A stretch of DNA of 19,823 nucleotides from CAZKHG01 sp964552655. Lineage in GTDB: Bacteria; Bacteroidota; Bacteroidia; Bacteroidales; Tenuifilaceae. The stretch spans positions 1 to 19,823 of the forward strand of contig CAZKHG010000058.1 of NCBI GenBank assembly GCA_964552655.1, given 5' to 3'. This document shows positions 16,945-19,823 of the stretch, piece by piece (the stretch's first letter is position 1; every line of letters starts with the position of its first letter). A program made the position numbers and the translations under genes. The notes beneath the pieces were generated by a model. That model had not been told where the DNA came from, made no database searches, and worked only from the letters and a program-made list of their open reading frames with translations.

Positions 16945-17745
16945 TTGAAAAAGAGAATTTTCATTACTCTGATGTTGATCTTCCCCGCCATTTCATATCA
17001 AGGATGTGAGAAAGATGGCGGTTTCAATATTTTTACCGTTCAACAGGATATTGACTTTGGCAAACAGCTGGATTCTGCAATTGCAGCAAATCCAACTGAG
17101 TACCCATTACTTGATGAATCGCTTTACCCGTTAGCCTATGAGCATATCAACAGGATAAAAAACGCAATACTTCAATCGGATGAATTTCGGTACAGGGACG
17201 TATTTGAATGGAAAGTTAAAATCATTCAGAATGATGATGTACTCAACGCCTTTGCCGCACCTGGCGGTTACATGTTTTTTTATACCGGGATAATTAAATT
17301 CCTCGATGATGAGTCGCAATTTGCTGGAGTAATGGCACATGAAATGGCACACGCTGATAAAAGGCACTCTACCCAGGTAATGACCAAGGTGTATGGATTT
17401 AATATTTTGTTATCAGTACTTTTAGGAGATAATCCAACAGTTTTACAGGAAATTATTGCGCAGCTCGCCACCGGGGCCACAACCCTTAAATTTAGCCGAA
17501 CGAATGAGTACGAAGCTGATGAATTTTCAGTAAGATATCTTTACGATACTGATTTACACCCCAAAGGTATTGCCGGGTTTTTTGAAAAGCTGGGAACGTC
17601 TGTCAAGGTCCCCGAATTTCTTAGCACTCATCCATCACCAGAAAACAGGCTAGACGAGATTGATAGAATCTGGAGAGCACTGGGATCAAAAGTTGGAGAA
17701 ACTTATCCCGAAAGGTACTCCCAATTTAAGGCTAGTTTGCCATAA
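16945..17745 (+). CDS. M48 family metalloprotease, lipoprotein
   Basis: The 266-residue product is a zinc metallopeptidase related to BepA/LoiP-type envelope quality-control proteases. The zinc motif HEMAH is at residues 132-136 (His132, Glu133, His136), and the downstream NEYEADEF (187-194) should supply the third ligand Glu. NAFAAPGGYMFFYTG (101-115) is also typical. The N-terminus has Lys-Lys-Arg, a hydrophobic core and Cys21 in YQGC, an imperfect lipobox (Gln at -2), so lipidation is likely but not certain. The start is TTG at 16945: an in-frame stop at 16936-16938 blocks anything upstream, and the first ATG (residue 10) would cut away the charged signal-peptide start. It is followed after 22 bases by the RNA methyltransferase gene. 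Confidence 0.9.
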   Translation: MKKRIFITLMLIFPAISYQGCEKDGGFNIFTVQQDIDFGKQLDSAIAANPTEYPLLDESLYPLAYEHINRIKNAILQSDEFRYRDVFEWKVKIIQNDDVLNAFAAPGGYMFFYTGIIKFLDDESQFAGVMAHEMAHADKRHSTQVMTKVYGFNILLSVLLGDNPTVLQEIIAQLATGATTLKFSRTNEYEADEFSVRYLYDTDLHPKGIAGFFEKLGTSVKVPEFLSTHPSPENRLDEIDRIWRALGSKVGETYPERYSQFKASLP

Positions 17746-17767
17746 TTTTTTCCCAAAAAAACCCATT

Positions 17768-18868
17768 ATGCTTCCGGCTGGCTGTGTCCCCAATTGCAGA
17801 GGATGTAAGCATAGGGAGTGGGCTATGGAAGATAGCCTGAATCAAAAATTCAGTTTTCTGGATTCAAAACTTGCATTGTGGAGCAATGTACTGGAACCCG
17901 TTAGAACTGTAACAAACGAAAAACGATTGGGCTACCGGACTAAAGCAGTTTTGCATTCCGCGTATCAGGATTCTCATTGGGTTTTTGGGATGAAAGTAAA
18001 CGATAAAATAATTCCTATTCCTGATTGTCCGGTTCATTCAGAAATTATAAATCAAACGTTGAATATCCTTGGCAATGCAATCCCTAAAAGCGATTCTTTC
18101 CCGTTGGCTTTTGTGGTTCAGGCAAATGCACAGGTTGTTTTGATTGTGAAAAGTAATAAACGGACAGATAATTCATGGTTAAGCAATAATGCCATTTCTC
18201 AGTTAAACGCAATTGGAGTGGAAGGCCTCTGGGTTCATTATAACCCTTCTGCCGGACGAAGGTTATTCGAGAAAACTCCATTAGACCTTCTGTTTGGTAA
18301 ACCCAAATCAATTGATGTGGATGGATTTTACTATGGACCAGGTGCATTTCAGCAGCTTATCCCCGAACTCTACAATCAAACCCTGGACGAAACCATCACC
18401 TTTTTACAACCCAATGAGAAGTCAGCCGTTATTGATCTATACTGTGGCATTGGTAAATCTATACAACGATGGGTGGAGCAAGGATCAAACACCATTGGAG
18501 TTGAACAGAATGGCGCAGCTATTGAAAGTGCAAAAATCAATGTACCTGAAGCCACAATTCTAAGGGGTGCATGCAGACAAAGGATTCCTCAGTTAAGTGA
18601 ATGGACGGGAAAAATGAAAAAGGATGAAAAACGGATTTTTTTGTACCTTAATCCTCCGCGAACAGGCGTTGAAAAAGAGGTGATGGATTGGGTTAAACAG
18701 GAAAAACATCCTGAGAAAATTGCCTATTTATCGTGCAGCCCGGGTACTCTTTCAAAAGATTTAACAATGTTGACGAAAAATGGGTATAGAGTATCTAGGC
18801 TAATCCCATTCGACTTCTTTCCTCAAACCATACATGTTGAGTGCCTGGCTTTGTTAGAGAAAATTTAA
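17768..18868 (+). CDS. RlmD/TrmA-family uracil-C5 RNA methyltransferase, short Fe-S form
   Basis: The 366-residue product is a class I SAM-dependent RNA methyltransferase of the RlmD/RlmC/TrmA group. Cys6, Cys10, Cys13 and Cys87 (PDCPVH) match the four ligands of the RlmD [4Fe-4S] cluster, though the first spacing is CX3C instead of CX5C. VIDLYCGIGKS (221-231) is the SAM loop, NPPRTG (295-300) the DPPR-type motif, LSCSPGT (321-327) holds the catalytic Cys323, and HVEC (356-359) the catalytic-base Glu358. The N-terminal TRAM domain of full RlmD is absent, so the protein is about 100 residues short. I chose the ATG at 17768 because an upstream start at 17660 lies inside the M48 gene in another frame. 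The target base is unknown. It is probably co-transcribed with the M48 gene. Confidence 0.85.
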   Translation: MLPAGCVPNCRGCKHREWAMEDSLNQKFSFLDSKLALWSNVLEPVRTVTNEKRLGYRTKAVLHSAYQDSHWVFGMKVNDKIIPIPDCPVHSEIINQTLNILGNAIPKSDSFPLAFVVQANAQVVLIVKSNKRTDNSWLSNNAISQLNAIGVEGLWVHYNPSAGRRLFEKTPLDLLFGKPKSIDVDGFYYGPGAFQQLIPELYNQTLDETITFLQPNEKSAVIDLYCGIGKSIQRWVEQGSNTIGVEQNGAAIESAKINVPEATILRGACRQRIPQLSEWTGKMKKDEKRIFLYLNPPRTGVEKEVMDWVKQEKHPEKIAYLSCSPGTLSKDLTMLTKNGYRVSRLIPFDFFPQTIHVECLALLEKI

Positions 18869-18955
18869 AATACTTATTTAGAATGACTTAAGGGTCTTAA
18901 CTTAGAGAAATTTTGACTCCTAATTGTTAAAGGAAATAAATATATAATCAACTGA

Positions 18956-19612
18956 TCAGCTGTTTTTAAAAAGTGATTCAATGGTTTCCCCATCTTTTAC
19001 TTTTAACAGGTAGGTATGAATGCCCACCAGTTTTGCACCTTCTACATGTTGCTCGGTATCATCAATAAAAAGCGTTTCGTCAGGTTTTAAACCATTCTCG
19101 TTAATCAATAATTCATAAACCTCCCTGTCAGGTTTTCTCATGTGGATTACGTGAGAGTAGTAAACCTTTTCAAAAAAGTACGACAAATCTTTAACTCCAA
19201 ATGTTCTAAATAGATCAGAATTATAAACTTCGCAATGAATTTGATTGGTATTACTCAATAAAAAAGTTCTGTAATGATTTCGTATTTGTTCGAGAAGTTT
19301 TAGCCGCGAAATAGGGAAATCAAGCAATAATGCATTCCATGCGGTCAGGATCTGATTATCGGATAGAGGCTTCGATGAGAGAGATCTGATTGTATTGATA
19401 AACTCAACCGGGGTAATAAGACCCTTGTCAAATTGATCAAATACGCCAACCTGCTTGGCTTGTGCAAATAGCTCATCAAAGTTGCTGAATCCTAACTTTT
19501 TAAACGCATTAAAGGTAAGGGCATAATCAATGTTGAGGATTACACCTCCCAAATCAAAGATAATATTCTTGATATTAGAATTTTTATAAGGCAAAAAGGT
19601 TAGTTTCTCCAT
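18956..19612 (-). CDS. HAD-superfamily hydrolase, subfamily IA (YihX-like)
   Basis: The 218-residue cytoplasmic protein has all four HAD motifs. Motif I is IIFDLGGVILNID with nucleophile Asp20, motif II LLSNTN with Ser120, motif III Lys160 in RKPDREVYELL, and motif IV LFIDDTEQHVEGA with Asp184 and Asp185. The second motif-I aspartate is replaced by Gly, as in the DLGNV/DLGGV group that includes the glucose-1-phosphate phosphatase YihX. The family includes sugar phosphatases and phosphatases of related small molecules; substrate here is unknown. ATG at 19612. It is a single-gene unit, convergent with the RNA methyltransferase across 87 bases where I see no convincing terminator. Confidence 0.92.
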   Translation of the reverse strand: MEKLTFLPYKNSNIKNIIFDLGGVILNIDYALTFNAFKKLGFSNFDELFAQAKQVGVFDQFDKGLITPVEFINTIRSLSSKPLSDNQILTAWNALLLDFPISRLKLLEQIRNHYRTFLLSNTNQIHCEVYNSDLFRTFGVKDLSYFFEKVYYSHVIHMRKPDREVYELLINENGLKPDETLFIDDTEQHVEGAKLVGIHTYLLKVKDGETIESLFKNS

Positions 19613-19628
19613 AAAAATTTATTGTGTG

Positions 19629-19660
19629 TTTGAAATTTCGGTTACAAATATGTAATATTG
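19629..19660 (+). promoter_or_regulatory. Putative promoter for the CAT-anticodon tRNA
   Basis: TTTG (19629-19632), a 20-base spacer, then TAATATTG (19653-19660) matches the Bacteroidota -33/-7 pattern with one mismatch in the -7 box. It lies 33 bases upstream of the tRNA. A short AAAAACC/GGTTTTT pairing around CTTTGC sits between promoter and tRNA. Confidence 0.5.
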
Positions 19661-19693
19661 CAGTCCAATTTAAAAACCCTTTGCGGTTTTTTT

Positions 19694-19767
19694 GGGCCCA
19701 TAGCTCAGCAGGTTAGAGCACCTGACTCATAATCAGGGGGTCGTTGGTTCGAGCCCAACTGGGCCCA
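19694..19767 (+). tRNA. tRNA with CAT anticodon (Met or Ile2)
   Basis: A complete cloverleaf: acceptor GGGCCCA with TGGGCCC, D stem GCTC/GAGC, anticodon stem CCTGA/TCAGG with loop CTCATAA, T stem GTTGG/CCAAC with loop TTCGAGC, discriminator A, CCA not encoded. The anticodon is CAT. A paired position 1-72 (G-C) rules out the initiator tRNA-fMet type, which has an unpaired end. C at positions 4 and 5 with G partners resembles the TilS recognition pairs of tRNA-Ile2 (lysidine-modified, reads AUA), so elongator Met and Ile2 are both possible from sequence alone. Confidence 0.95.
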
Positions 19768-19775
19768 CAAACAAA

Positions 19776-19802
19776 GCCACTTACTTTCACCCCGTAGGTG
19801 GC
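19776..19802 (+). terminator. Hairpin terminator after the CAT tRNA
   Basis: GCCACTTAC (19776-19784) pairs with GTAGGTGGC (19794-19802) over 9 bp with one G-U, enclosing a 9-base loop. It begins 9 bases after the tRNA 3' end and is followed by TTATTTTA. The stem is good; the U-run is imperfect. Confidence 0.65.
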
Positions 19803-19823
19803 TTATTTTACAAAAGTGCCTTT

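Noticed and set aside
17660..17767. Upstream extension of the RNA methyltransferase to an ATG at 17660
   Set aside because: It overlaps the end of the M48 gene in another frame and the extra residues show no family similarity; the ATG at 17768 places the Fe-S cysteines at the N-terminus without overlap.
18869..18955. Repeat CTTAAG/CTTAAC in the gap between the methyltransferase and HAD genes, considered as a terminator
   Set aside because: It is a 5-base AT-rich repeat with a 3-base spacer and no U-run, so it is too weak to call.

Overview
The window looks like ordinary chromosome of a member of the Bacteroidota, probably Bacteroidales or a relative. Four things suggest this: the gene order panC-panD-YbhN-like flippase-(nucleotidyltransferase)-radA opposite a short glycogen-synthase-like gene, a DUF4270 lipoprotein gene and glmS; promoter-like TAnnTTTG elements instead of TATAAT; very weak Shine-Dalgarno sequences with some apparent TTG starts; and many lipoprotein signals. 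It is AT-rich with short intergenic gaps. I see no CRISPR array, insertion sequence, prophage or defence island. The longest stretch without a gene is about 250 bases.

Layout. (1) 10-1238: a tRNA-Lys on the minus strand, divergent from a solitary rfbB (dTDP-glucose 4,6-dehydratase). (2) 1260-5256, minus strand: an operon reading glgA-like (N-terminal GT-B domain only), DUF4270 outer-membrane lipoprotein, glmS. (3) 5508-9624, plus strand: an operon of panC, panD (pantothenate synthesis), a YbhN/AglD-type membrane protein, a degenerate HldE/RfaE2-like nucleotidyltransferase, and radA. (4) 9631-15055, minus strand: an RND efflux operon (membrane-fusion lipoprotein, inner-membrane pump, TolC-like channel) whose pump gene is broken by a frameshift in TM8. 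(5) 15240-16732: a DUF2461 gene and a secreted YD-like repeat protein, converging on a shared TTAA. (6) 16945-18868: an M48 lipoprotein metalloprotease and a short Fe-S RlmD/TrmA-type RNA methyltransferase. (7) 18956-19802: a HAD phosphatase-like gene on the minus strand, then a CAT-anticodon tRNA with a promoter-like element and a hairpin terminator.

How the genes work together. PanC and PanD act in consecutive or converging steps toward pantothenate. GlmS supplies glucosamine-6-phosphate and RfbB supplies dTDP-sugar precursors, both for the cell envelope. The efflux genes would form one tripartite pump if the middle gene were intact. No new system is obvious. The most interesting items are two conserved-looking proteins that have lost catalytic residues (the glgA-like protein and the nucleotidyltransferase), a structured leader with mutually exclusive pairings upstream of the glgA-like gene, the broken RND pump with an apparent 17-nt deletion between TTTT repeats, and a perfect 9-bp inverted repeat in the efflux/DUF2461 intergenic region.
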